A stretch of DNA of 64,000 bases from Schistosoma haematobium (taxonomy: Eukaryota > Platyhelminthes > Trematoda > Strigeidida > Schistosomatidae). Each line of letters starts with the position of its first letter. The stretch's first letter is position 1. Shown in pieces: positions 59,001-64,000 of this stretch. Location of the stretch: assembly GCF_000699445.3 (NCBI RefSeq), contig NC_067202.1, forward strand, positions 15,963,924-16,027,923, read 5' to 3'. The translations under genes were made by a program, and so were the position numbers. The notes beneath the pieces were generated by a model. It worked only from the letters and a program-made list of their open reading frames with translations. It did no database searches and was not told the origin of the DNA.

Positions 59001-61028
59001 GTGGAGATTGTTAAGTTTTTGATTGAGATCATAAACCGATTGTTGTTAGGCCACACTGGGTTTTAACCCTCATTTAGCCGTAGTATGTAGATGGACATTT
59101 TCAAGGTCACTTTAGCATCGCTCAATGGTTGTCCATAAATTATAGTCTGACCGAACTTACTAGTTCAGTAGACAATATGTTGAGTATTTTAATTGAAAGA
59201 TATTGAGTTCAAGTCCTAAGATGAACAATATCACTGGAATATAGATAAATTTAAGTAATGAAACAAATGTCCTGAATTTCACCATTGGCTATAAACCATC
59301 CATTATTTAGAAATTGTAACCCAATGGTTATATTATTGGCAATTCATACAAGTTATAAATAAGTGAACAGAGGATTTTACGAAAAGGAATTGAGTTTTAA
59401 GCATCAGTGATGGAATAATGAAAATCCTAACCAGGAAAAAATAATTCTTTTTGTATAACTTGTGAAACAATAGAAAAACAGTGTAGATCATTTGACAGTG
59501 TTACCAATATCCTTTTCATTGAATTCGGTAATTTTATTATTTCACATTTATTAGAAAACTGATAGATTTAATTGCGATAATTCCATTTTCATAAGTGATA
59601 GATAACAACACCTGGAGTCCATCTAGGGCTACTGCGGGTCCCAAGCCCGGATAAAGGAAAAGGGTTGGGCATTGGGCTAGCGACCCCATCCCGTACAAAG
59701 CTAACTCACTAAAAAACGCTAACCAGAAAAAAATTATTCAAACCATTAAAACTCTGCTCTGAGCGTTAGAAGGTTTTCATTCAGAAGATTTATGACGCCT
59801 CATGATGAAAGCCGAATTCCGTCGGAAGTCACCAGGCTGATGCCTCTAATGACAACCAGAGCAATGATTATATTAGGTACATGGAATGCTCGTACAATGT
59901 GGGGGACCGGAAGAGTCTTTCAAATTGCTGCAGAATAAGTGATAGATAATATCTTAACAACTACAAATGTCATCACTATGTTTGTGAGTTGTATTTTATG
60001 GAAAAAGTTTTTGACCATTGTTTCACAGTTGTACACATGTGTTTTTTAGCCCCTAAAAAGGTTATTCTCTATTAACATACATAGATTATTATATCATACA
60101 AATAAGAGAGAGAAGAAGTGATTAAGGATTTATTTAAAACTTTAAAATTATTCACTGCTCATTTTAACTGTTGGATATTATTGATGTGTCATGGTTACTA
60201 ATTTATTACATCTATTAACCATACAAATGAGAGAGAATACTTGTATGTAGAATTGTATTACGTTTGTTTATTGATGTTCAATATGTGAACCGTACCAAGA
60301 ATTTCGAGCGCTTTTCTATTCATTTAGTAGATGTGTACTGCATATAAGAAAATAAAGTAAATAGTTCATAATACTATAAAATATATTTATTCAATAAACC
60401 GTTATACTAGTGAATACCATGTGCTCAATAGTGACTGATTCCGAGAAGGGATTCTCGGAGTTGCAATGAGAAGTCTTGACCATGTTAGATGTGAAGTTGA
60501 TTCACGAGTTGATTGATGTTAAAAATGTAAACCATTCAATCCCAGCTCAGTAGTTGTGAGGCTAAAAAACTCGCCTTAAGACAAGAAACTTTTGAGTTAG
60601 ATCCTCGGTGAGGTCGTAGATGAACGCTACTACTGCGAAGTCCCATACTAGAACAAAAGAGCTGTCCATTGCTTCTTAGTTCTCATAAACTGTCTAACTA
60701 AGGGCAGTCAGTGATGTAAATAAATAATAAATATAAAACACCCAAAAATGAATAAGATATTCTATCTACAAATAGCTTACATCTAACTTTAATTCATTAC
60801 AACTATCGAATGTAAAAAACCACCATGATGGTCTATTAACAATCAATGGGATATTTGGAGATTGGCAATAAATCCATTGACTTAAAACAAATGAATCTTG
60901 TTCATTTCTAATATTTGATTTAAAATATGACCATGCCATTGTTATAACTTCAGGGAACCAAGTTCGAGATTGTTGATATTCACGAACACTAATTAGATCT
61001 GTTAAATTTACTTCGTTTAATGGCAGTG
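40609..61028 (-). CDS. TMEM145: TMEM145/GPR180-family seven-transmembrane protein, eight 3' exons (5' end not seen)
   Basis: Exons 61028-60781, 58085-57956, 52097-52026, 50287-50138, 48158-47986, 46190-46018, 42669-42549 and 41064-40609 join with matching phases to give 506 aa and a stop. The family is a GPCR-like seven-helix group with an extracellular GOLD-like N-terminal domain; its biochemical role is poorly defined. Visible residues 1-126 are the end of the lumenal or extracellular domain ([25 protein letters not shown]). Seven hydrophobic segments follow, starting near residues 129, 156, 200, 220, 270, 302 and 340. The [16 protein letters not shown] motif after the last helix matches the conserved TRP-FPYH motif of TMEM145. 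The long tail is Ser/Thr- and Pro-rich. The signal peptide and start lie above 61028 and were not found. TMEM145 fits better than GPR180, but the two are close relatives. Confidence 0.88.
41608..41880 (+). mobile_element. MITE-like element copy
   Basis: Ends GGGATTATAATTTATGGAG and AAATTATAGTCTCGCC form terminal inverted repeats. The interior shares GGGTTATAAACCAATGTGAG and the ACTGACATCAGTTG block with other copies. It lies in the last TMEM145 intron. Confidence 0.75.
42549..42669 (-). CDS. TMEM145: TMEM145-like exon, transmembrane helices 6-7
   Basis: The acceptor ATAAATTAG and donor ATGATG|GTAAGA bound 121 nt. It encodes [11 protein letters not shown] and [12 protein letters not shown], the end of helix 6 and helix 7. 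Confidence 0.9.
42890..43330 (-). mobile_element. Family B (RTE) 3' fragment
   Basis: The minus strand begins at the ACTTACGCCTGTTACCTCTCG tail boundary and carries decayed RT end sequence as far as TGCACGGAGCTGAAACTTGC. The plus open frame at 43089 is its antisense shadow. Confidence 0.8.
43331..44850. other. TMEM145 intron; one HHR-398 scrap
   Basis: Only a short minus-strand HHR-398 fragment at about 44400-44470 (AATCTGGAAGTACTAGATGG) was recognised. Confidence 0.35.
44860..45190 (+). repeat. HHR-398 copy with damaged hammerhead
   Basis: Contains the CCGTTGGATACCGGCTCAGT A-box part, GGGTTCGAGTCCCGC B box, and a hammerhead at about 45062-45107 with intact CTGAGGA and GAAAC but GCC instead of the GGCC palindrome. 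Confidence 0.78.
45195..45600 (-). repeat. Diverged HHR-398 copy
   Basis: Runs from a decayed tail through the damaged hammerhead and the CCATGAAATTGCGTGGCC block to GGAGATTGTTGAATTTC. It lies tail-to-tail with the copy at 44860-45190. Confidence 0.65.
45865..46007 (+). mobile_element. Family B (RTE) 5' UTR fragment next to a splice donor
   Basis: Matches GGGCTACTGCCTGTCCCGAG, GCGACCCCATCCCGTAG and CTCACTAAAAAAACGC of the better 5' copy at 59.6 kb. Its right end is about 10 bp from the TMEM145 donor at 46017. Confidence 0.8.
46018..46190 (-). CDS. TMEM145: TMEM145-like exon, transmembrane helices 5-6
   Basis: The acceptor is TTTTGTAG and the donor is TTTG|GTAAGA. It encodes [20 protein letters not shown], matching the family's 'YESPAGYGLIGLQ', and the start of helix 6. 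A family B 5' UTR fragment ends about 10-15 bp downstream of the donor. Confidence 0.9.
46305..46427 (-). repeat. HHR-398 truncated copy
   Basis: A minus tail, hammerhead (46339-46384, AUC in place of GUC at the cleavage site) and part of the B-box region, ending where the plus unit begins. Confidence 0.75.
46428..46862 (+). repeat. HHR-398 full unit with 398-bp terminal duplication
   Basis: CAATCAAAAACTTAACAATC and CTCCACAACCCCTAAAC occur at 46428 and again at 46826, 398 bp apart. Between them lie GTGCTCACTAGTGACTAGC, the A/B boxes (GGATTCGAATCTC near 46699), the hammerhead and the tail. This is slightly more than one unit of a tandem array. Confidence 0.85.
46735..46780 (+). ncRNA. Hammerhead ribozyme (HHR-398), CTGATGA core
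   Basis: Core CTGATGA and GAAAC with GTCC/GGAC helix II and GGCC helix III. The cleavage triplet is GTT, which is allowed by the NUH rule. Confidence 0.7.
47655..47870 (+). repeat. HHR-398 copy with damaged hammerhead
   Basis: GGTTAAGCGTTCGCACGC, GGCTTCGAGTCCCGCG and CTGAGAAGTC...GGACGAAATGGCCGTC are recognisable. It lies about 115 bp from TMEM145 exon 47986-48158. Confidence 0.75.
47986..48158 (-). CDS. TMEM145: TMEM145-like exon, transmembrane helices 3-4
   Basis: The acceptor is CTGTTAACAG and the donor is TTA|GTAAGT. It encodes [20 protein letters not shown] and [18 protein letters not shown]. The GSGFTI motif matches the family's 'GKGFTV'. Exon length and phase fit both neighbours. Confidence 0.9.
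48385..48485 (+). repeat. Family A internal fragment
   Basis: TCGGGTAAGTAATAGTGAGG, GACGCAGGGTATTAGGG and the GTAAATCAGTTGATGAAG block are identical in kind to family A codons for the [13 protein letters not shown] region. Truncated both sides. Confidence 0.75.
48650..49410 (-). mobile_element. Family A non-LTR retrotransposon, 3' fragment
   Basis: Minus frames encode [20 protein letters not shown] and [12 protein letters not shown], then the 3' tail down to the GTCAGCTACAACGTAGGACC block. Frameshifted relic in a TMEM145 intron. Confidence 0.85.
49820..49990 (-). repeat. HHR-398 copy, left arm of head-to-head pair
   Basis: Tail GTGGAGATTATTAAGTTTTT, damaged hammerhead (GGCAGC instead of GGCC) and B box GGGATTCGAACCC; ends in the A-box region where the plus arm starts. 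Confidence 0.75.
49990..50090 (+). repeat. HHR-398 copy, right arm of head-to-head pair
   Basis: ACACGCGAGACAAAACGGCC joins the A-box region directly to the end of the hammerhead, so the B box and ribozyme core are deleted. The tail CAATCGGTTCATGATCTC follows and ends about 50 bp from a TMEM145 donor. Confidence 0.7.
50138..50287 (-). CDS. TMEM145: TMEM145-like exon, second transmembrane helix
   Basis: The acceptor is CTTTTTAG and the donor is TTAG|GTTAGT. The exon encodes [20 protein letters not shown] and a loop. Its two-base start completes Phe from the previous exon and its final G completes Ala with the next. Confidence 0.86.
50430..50610 (-). repeat. HHR-398 copy, internally deleted
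   Basis: Tail, hammerhead (50479-50524; CTGA is TTGA and helix II broken) and GGACCTACTGGTTTCGCGCG, then a jump into the plus-strand tail GGTCTAGCTCCAACTGACTC, another fold-back junction. Confidence 0.75.
50665..51170 (-). repeat. Sm-alpha-like tandem, more than one 333-bp unit
   Basis: The CTTCCCATTAGTGTTTAGGA block at 50674 recurs at 51007 (CTTTCCATTGTTATTAAGGA), a period of 333 bp, close to the known Sm-alpha unit. An antisense hammerhead remnant lies at about 50805-50860 and an antisense B box (GGGACTCGGACCC) at about 50880. Confidence 0.8.
51300..51430 (-). repeat. Degenerate Sm-alpha-like copy
   Basis: Minus-strand CTGACGAGTCTCAAATAGGA is a well-preserved half core, but the GAAAC half is AAAAC. 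Confidence 0.55.
51580..51720 (+). repeat. Interspersed repeat D
   Basis: GATATGCTACTGATTTCGAC and TAAGTAGTATATAACATCG resemble the 1232-1400 copy; AGAAGTGAAGTGCTTGTCGA resembles the repeat at 31.66 kb. Confidence 0.45.
52026..52097 (-). CDS. TMEM145: TMEM145-like exon, first transmembrane helix
   Basis: This 72-nt exon has acceptor ATTTTAG and donor CTAT|GTAAGT. It encodes [20 protein letters not shown], transmembrane segment 1. Phases agree on both sides. An HHR-398 copy begins about 45 bp above the exon. Confidence 0.86.
52147..52572 (-). repeat. HHR-398 full unit with 398-bp terminal duplication
   Basis: GTGGATATTATACTAAT occurs at 52158 and at 52556, 398 bp apart. The unit between has tail, damaged hammerhead, B box, CCACTGGTCATTGCTTCTCA and CGTCACTAGTGAGAATATG, the complete gene order on the minus strand. 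Confidence 0.85.
52572..52740 (+). repeat. HHR-398 partial copy
   Basis: GGTTAAGCGCTCGCGCATGA, GTTTGAATCTCGG and a hammerhead at 52639-52686 with GAGAC instead of GAAAC, then the tail. Joins head-to-head with the preceding copy. Confidence 0.75.
53240..54010 (-). mobile_element. Penelope-like element: RT thumb and GIY-YIG endonuclease fragment
   Basis: The minus strand encodes, in broken frames, [11 protein letters not shown] and [20 protein letters not shown] (RT thumb). The frame 53731-53240 then has [14 protein letters not shown] and [20 protein letters not shown] with FKHVSK, the GIY-YIG nuclease. The YIGR...R...H signature is preserved, but upstream frameshifts make the element inactive. 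Confidence 0.88.
54550..54790. repeat. Three-unit 67-bp tandem repeat
   Basis: The ATTGAGCT block lies at 54588, 54655 and 54722, two spacings of exactly 67 bp, with surrounding GGGATTGAGCT, TGTCTGGTT and AAGCCTGG-type similarity between units. Confidence 0.75.
55425..55660 (+). mobile_element. MITE-like element copy
   Basis: GACTATAATTTATGGACGAC at the left and GTCCATAAATTATAGTC at the right form clean terminal inverted repeats. The interior is short and noncoding. Confidence 0.82.
55800..56315 (+). mobile_element. Family B (RTE-clade) 3' fragment, best-preserved frame
   Basis: The frame 55805-56242 encodes 145 aa: [52 protein letters not shown] and [20 protein letters not shown], the RT C-terminal region typical of RTE-clade elements. 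It ends in a GTAAGTAAGTAA tail. A 5'-truncated dead copy. Confidence 0.9.
56320..57040. other. TMEM145 intron, nothing recognised
   Basis: No exon or repeat supported. Confidence 0.3.
57045..57695 (-). mobile_element. Family B (RTE-clade) 3' fragment
   Basis: Minus-strand copy beginning at the TTACTTACTTACGCCTG tail and extending to the RT segment that encodes the [21 protein letters not shown] motif near 57640. The plus frame at 57033-57518 is antisense to it. Confidence 0.85.
57956..58085 (-). CDS. TMEM145: TMEM145-like exon, end of extracellular domain
   Basis: The acceptor is CACCATCAG and the donor is TTTG|GTAAAT. The exon encodes [13 protein letters not shown] and EHFSSQEFG, matching the family's 'TNG...FSADEFG' stretch before the first helix. 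The split Gly codon joins exactly to the next exon. Confidence 0.86.
58595..59052 (-). repeat. HHR-398 full unit with 397-bp terminal duplication
   Basis: GGTTGTGGAGATTGTTAAG and the following GATTGAGATCAT are present at 58601 and 58998, 397 bp apart. The unit between has hammerhead, B box GGGATTCGAACCC, A-box part, and the CGGATTAGCCCCACTGG and CACTAGTGAGCACATG blocks. Confidence 0.88.
58675..58720 (-). ncRNA. Hammerhead ribozyme (HHR-398), core intact, helices weakened
   Basis: CTGAGGA and GAAAC are intact on the minus strand. Helix I (GCACCG/CAGTGC) and helix II (GTCC/AGAC) each have one mismatch and the cleavage triplet is GTT. It is sense to TMEM145 transcripts. Confidence 0.65.
59165..59325 (+). 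repeat. Degenerate Sm-alpha-like copy
   Basis: GAGTTCAAGTCCTAAGATGA (B-box region) and AAACAAATGTCCTGAATTTC-ACC (hammerhead 3' arm) are in Sm-alpha order; the core is lost. Confidence 0.5.
59605..59940 (+). mobile_element. Family B (RTE) 5' end with start of endonuclease frame
   Basis: The 5' UTR (GGGCTACTGCGGGTCCC, GCGACCCCATCCCGTAC, CTCACTAAAAAACGCTAACC) leads into a frame encoding [20 protein letters not shown], the N-terminal AP-endonuclease motif. The rest of the element is missing. Confidence 0.8.
60405..60720 (+). repeat. Diverged HHR-398 copy
   Basis: ACCATGTGCTCAATAGTGAC, GATTCTCGGAGTTGCAATGA and a decayed hammerhead (CTGCGAAGTCCC...AACAAAAGAG) keep the family order. It ends about 60 bp from TMEM145 exon 60781-61028. 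Confidence 0.7.
60781..61028 (-). CDS. TMEM145: TMEM145-like exon, extracellular domain
   Basis: The acceptor is CATTTTAG and the donor is GAT|GTAAGC. The exon encodes 82 codons including [15 protein letters not shown] and [12 protein letters not shown], corresponding to the conserved WW segment of the family's extracellular domain. This is the most 5' exon I can support. Confidence 0.85.
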
Positions 61029-61029
61029 C

Positions 61030-61570
61030 TAAAATGGAAGGGATAAAATGAACTTTAGTATATTATCTATAGAATAACTGGATAGATAAGTTACAAAATG
61101 TTCAATATGATTATGATCATTCATTCAGGATATGGCACATTAGATAGATTAGGTGATTCGTGCACTAAATTAGTTGATGATTAACATGTGAATAAGATAG
61201 GACATTTAAAAAAGCTTTATAGTCTTGCAAGGTAACTGTCATTTATCTGCAAAATGCTTAACTGACCTATGCATGGTATTGAAGATCCTAAATCCAACGA
61301 TGTGTAGTAAAAACACAAGAAAAAACTGCTGATATGGATTTATTCAATCCCAGAAACAAGCCCAAATAATAATATAAATACACTGTTTTATACATTGATC
61401 TGGCTAATATTTTGTTGATTAGTTAACAACTATCACACATAGGAGAAATGCACAGACCAACCACAAAAAACCCACATTAAGTTAATGCAGAGAATATTAT
61501 CTTGAATAAACGTTATATTCACCTACAGAATACTATTTAATTAAACAATCATAATTCGAATGTGAAATCA
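61030..61570. other. Upstream TMEM145 intron or flank, nothing recognised
   Basis: I looked for 5' exons of the TMEM145-like gene here and found none I could support. Confidence 0.35.
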
Positions 61571-61589
61571 CTGATAATTATTTAAGTTC

Positions 61590-61900
61590 AGAAGGGGTTT
61601 TTGTGGATATTATGGTAATTTTAATAATTGAGATCATGAATAAATTGAAGCTAGACCACCATAGAGAACATGAAAGCACTGGACGGCCGTTTTGTCCCAT
61701 TGTGGAACTTCTCCGTGGCAGTACGCATCCACGATCCCACCTCTCGAGATTCGAACTTTGGGACCTATCGTTCTTGCGCGCGAACCTCTAGACCTCTGAG
61801 CCGGCCGGCATCCAACGGTGTTAATGTTCGACTTCAACTAATCCACGAAATTGAGCCACCGATCATTGAGTTACTATCTCACAACAGACACGGTTGAACT
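61590..61900 (-). repeat. HHR-398 copy, left arm of head-to-head pair
   Basis: Tail TTTTGTGGATATTATGGTAA, damaged hammerhead (about 61675-61720), B box GAGATTCGAACTTTG, and the CAACGGTGTTAATGTTCGAC block through ACAACAGACACGGTTGAAC. Confidence 0.78.
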
Positions 61901-62015
61901 GGGGTCGTCGATGCGCACTGCTGAGGAGTCCCACAGTAGGACGAAACGGCCGTCCAGTGCTTCCAGGTTTTCCATGGTGGTCTAACATCAGTCGACTCCT
62001 GGTCTCAATGAAAAA
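61900..62015 (+). repeat. HHR-398 copy, right arm of head-to-head pair
   Basis: Starts within the GGTCGTCGATGCGCACTG block and contains the intact hammerhead and tail GGTTTTCCATGGTGGTCTAA. Confidence 0.8.
61915..61960 (+). ncRNA. Hammerhead ribozyme, consensus-intact (HHR-398)
   Basis: GCACTG/CAGTGC helix I, CTGAGGA, GTCC/GGAC helix II with CACAGTA loop, GAAAC, GGCC and GTC are all present. Confidence 0.78.
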
Positions 62016-62029
62016 TTCAATTACATTGC

Positions 62030-63085
62030 CATCAAGCTTTAAGCCATATCTGGCCAATGTAGGGACGGTGGTGTTACATATTTCTTCCGGACATATAAAC
62101 TAGGGTTATAGGTTCCAATCACCATAGATACTGCTATATGTACAACATATTCATTATAGTAGATGAAAATACTGTTAAAAATAACTTCTAAAATAGTTCA
62201 ATAGTGTACGCTCGGCAATCACTTTCAACTGTGAGGACGTGTGTAACGATAAACAAAATTTTCTAGACATTTCAAGAAGAATATAGGGTGACGGCTCGTT
62301 AACTAGGAGCGTGTATGGAAAGAGCGCATACTCTTGCCAATTCACATACTTCTATATTTTTACTTTCATCCTCTACAAAAATAGTCTGGTTAGATGTCTC
62401 ACAAGCAGAGCAAAAAACATCTGCTCAGATGATACCATAAATGAGTTGGAGTTTATAAGTAACATTCTAACAGAGACCGATTATCCGAGTAGTTTTTCAC
62501 AAATAGATGTATGGGGGAAAACAAACTTGGATTATTCACCTCCTGTAAGAAAATTCTATTCCTAAAATGACGATTCGATGGGGATTTCACTAGCGATGTC
62601 CTACATAACGATTAGCAAGAGCAGTCAATAAGACATTCTACACAACCAACTTTGTGTTGACATCTTCTGGTAGACCAGTGATATTTACTCAAACAAGGGA
62701 TAAGTTAATTGAGTTTTCCTACTCGGTATACGTCAACGAATTCAGCTGCTCTTTTGAAGGTAGGTATATTGAGCGTACTACCGGGCAGCTTGACCAGTGG
62801 GTGAGTGAAAATTTACCAGCTTGTTTTTGAAAAGGTCAGACAAAAACAAGACATAGCTCTATCCTGGCACATCTAGTTGATAGAGAGCATATCGTGGATA
62901 AAACCGAATCATTTCGAGTAATCTATCATATACTATCGTCATTTGCTGATGGAATCCGACCCCGTTTCCTATCTGTAGTAGTAGCTATAGGGATCTAAAC
63001 TATAACCCTAGTTTATGTGTCCAGAAGAAATTCGTGACACCCTAGTCCCTACTTTAGCCGGTTATGGCTTACTAAACGATTTTTT
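62030..63085 (+). mobile_element. Penelope-like element fragment flanked by inverted repeats
   Basis: The frame 62311-62565 encodes VRCLTSRAKNICSDDTINEL and EFISNILTETDYP, the PLE thumb and linker. Further right, in broken frames, EGRYIERTTGQLDQ, SSILAHLVDREHIV and FRVIYHI are GIY-YIG endonuclease remnants; the YIG Gly is Glu here. The sequence at about 62035-62115 recurs inverted at about 62998-63085 (AACCCTAGTTTAT, AGAAGAAAT, GGCTTA). Confidence 0.85.
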
Positions 63086-63089
63086 TGCA

Positions 63090-64000
63090 CCATATATTTG
63101 TTTGTCATTCTTCACCTCTTTCCGTTTGTATTTCTCAATATCCAACTATTTACACACATTTCTTATTACGTAATATTGATAGTTTTCTTGTGATTTTTAC
63201 TTTAAATTCTATTCATCCAAGTTTAGTCCACTTCTTATATTAAACTAGGACCTTTTTTGATTCATTATACTCATCACTACTATTAGTACACCTGTCTTCA
63301 TACGATCAGTTTATACATTTTACCTATTTCATATAGTTACGTAACCTATTTCATTGTGATCATTGACTGTGGTAAGCTTAATCATCCATTAAAGTGCTTT
63401 TTCTTATTTGTCAGTTATGGAACCAATTTATTTGAAAAAAGGCACTTGATTCACTCAACTATAAACGGTAGGGAACCAAGTAGCAGTGAATGGGTGATTT
63501 CAAATATATCGCTATTAAATTTAAGGTCTTAAAGTTTCTTCTTACATATACTTTGATATGTATTTATAAGTGACTGACACATTGTGTGTTATAGTTACAT
63601 GACGAATACTGTGAATCTTTTCATTCGAAGTTTATTAAGAATACTGTTTGACGATAGTAAGCTAAAACTTGAATAAATGAATGATTGAAGAAATATGTAT
63701 CAATTTCGGTAGAGTAATGAAAGAAAAAACATAGTCTGTAGGATGTGATCAGATTAACTTTATTTTCTTGTTGTCCTGTCAGCAGTTTGTTTCTGTAGTA
63801 TCTCCAAACATTTTATAACAAGAAACACAAGCTATTAATCCACAAAAGGTCTCCAAAGTGCTTTATTAGAGTTCTAGTTAATGATCAAAAGTGAACATTA
63901 TTATGTTGAGACAATAAATATTTTAATGCATTCTAAGTATTTTCAATCTGTTTCGGATGATTGATAAACAAAATTCATACTAAAGTCTTATCGGTAAAGT
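63090..64000. other. No gene recognised
   Basis: AT-rich sequence with no supported exon or repeat. Confidence 0.35.

Larger units (their letters stand above)
58412..59155 (-). mobile_element. MITE-like element split by an HHR-398 insertion
   Basis: The left half (GAGACTATAATTTATGGAC to CCATCAACTGTAAAT, 58425-58590) and right half (TTTTAACCCTCATTTAGCC to GTCCATAAATTATAGTC, 59056-59146) together make one element; HHR-398 lies between. Confidence 0.8.

Overview
The window looks like a piece of a schistosome (blood fluke, Schistosoma) nuclear chromosome. It is AT-rich, has small exons with GTAAGT-type donors separated by kilobase introns, and is packed with degenerate retroelements of kinds known from schistosomes: RTE-like and CR1-like non-LTR elements, Penelope-like elements, and Sm-alpha-like SINEs carrying hammerhead ribozymes. 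No bacterial, plasmid or phage content was seen. Species cannot be fixed from the sequence alone.

Four protein-coding loci are supported, all pieced together from exons whose splice sites and codon phases agree. (1) 3630-3776, minus: one exon of an unidentified membrane protein. (2) 7264-10887, minus: a two-exon gene for a mitochondrial fission factor (Mff)-like tail-anchored protein, 189 aa as modelled. (3) 20312-36119, plus: a six-exon gene for a GLD2/TENT2-type cytoplasmic non-canonical poly(A) polymerase, 409 aa from the first visible ATG. (4) 40609-61028, minus: eight exons giving the last 506 aa of a TMEM145/GPR180-family seven-transmembrane protein; its 5' end is not found. GLD2 and TMEM145 are convergent, with about 4.5 kb between their stop codons.

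Nearly everything else is repeats. Family A is a non-LTR element fragment with the motif [20 protein letters not shown]. Family B is an RTE-clade element with the motif [14 protein letters not shown]. Element C is an about 0.48-kb SINE-like repeat with nine copies. Three Penelope-like (PLE) fragments and two CR1-like fragments are present. Five copies of a MITE-like element share a GACTATAATTTATGGAC terminal inverted repeat. Two hammerhead families occur: Sm-alpha-like copies (about 333-bp unit) and a more abundant family here called HHR-398. HHR-398 has tRNA-like A/B boxes and a minimal hammerhead whose helix III is the palindrome ACGGCCGT. Three HHR-398 copies have the same sequence at both ends at an offset of 397-398 bp, as expected for slightly more than one unit of a tandem or circular template; this is the most interesting system in the window.

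The region 10.9-19 kb is comparatively poor in young repeats and holds no gene I could support. The genes do not form a functional cluster; they are ordinary dispersed eukaryotic genes with repeat-filled introns.
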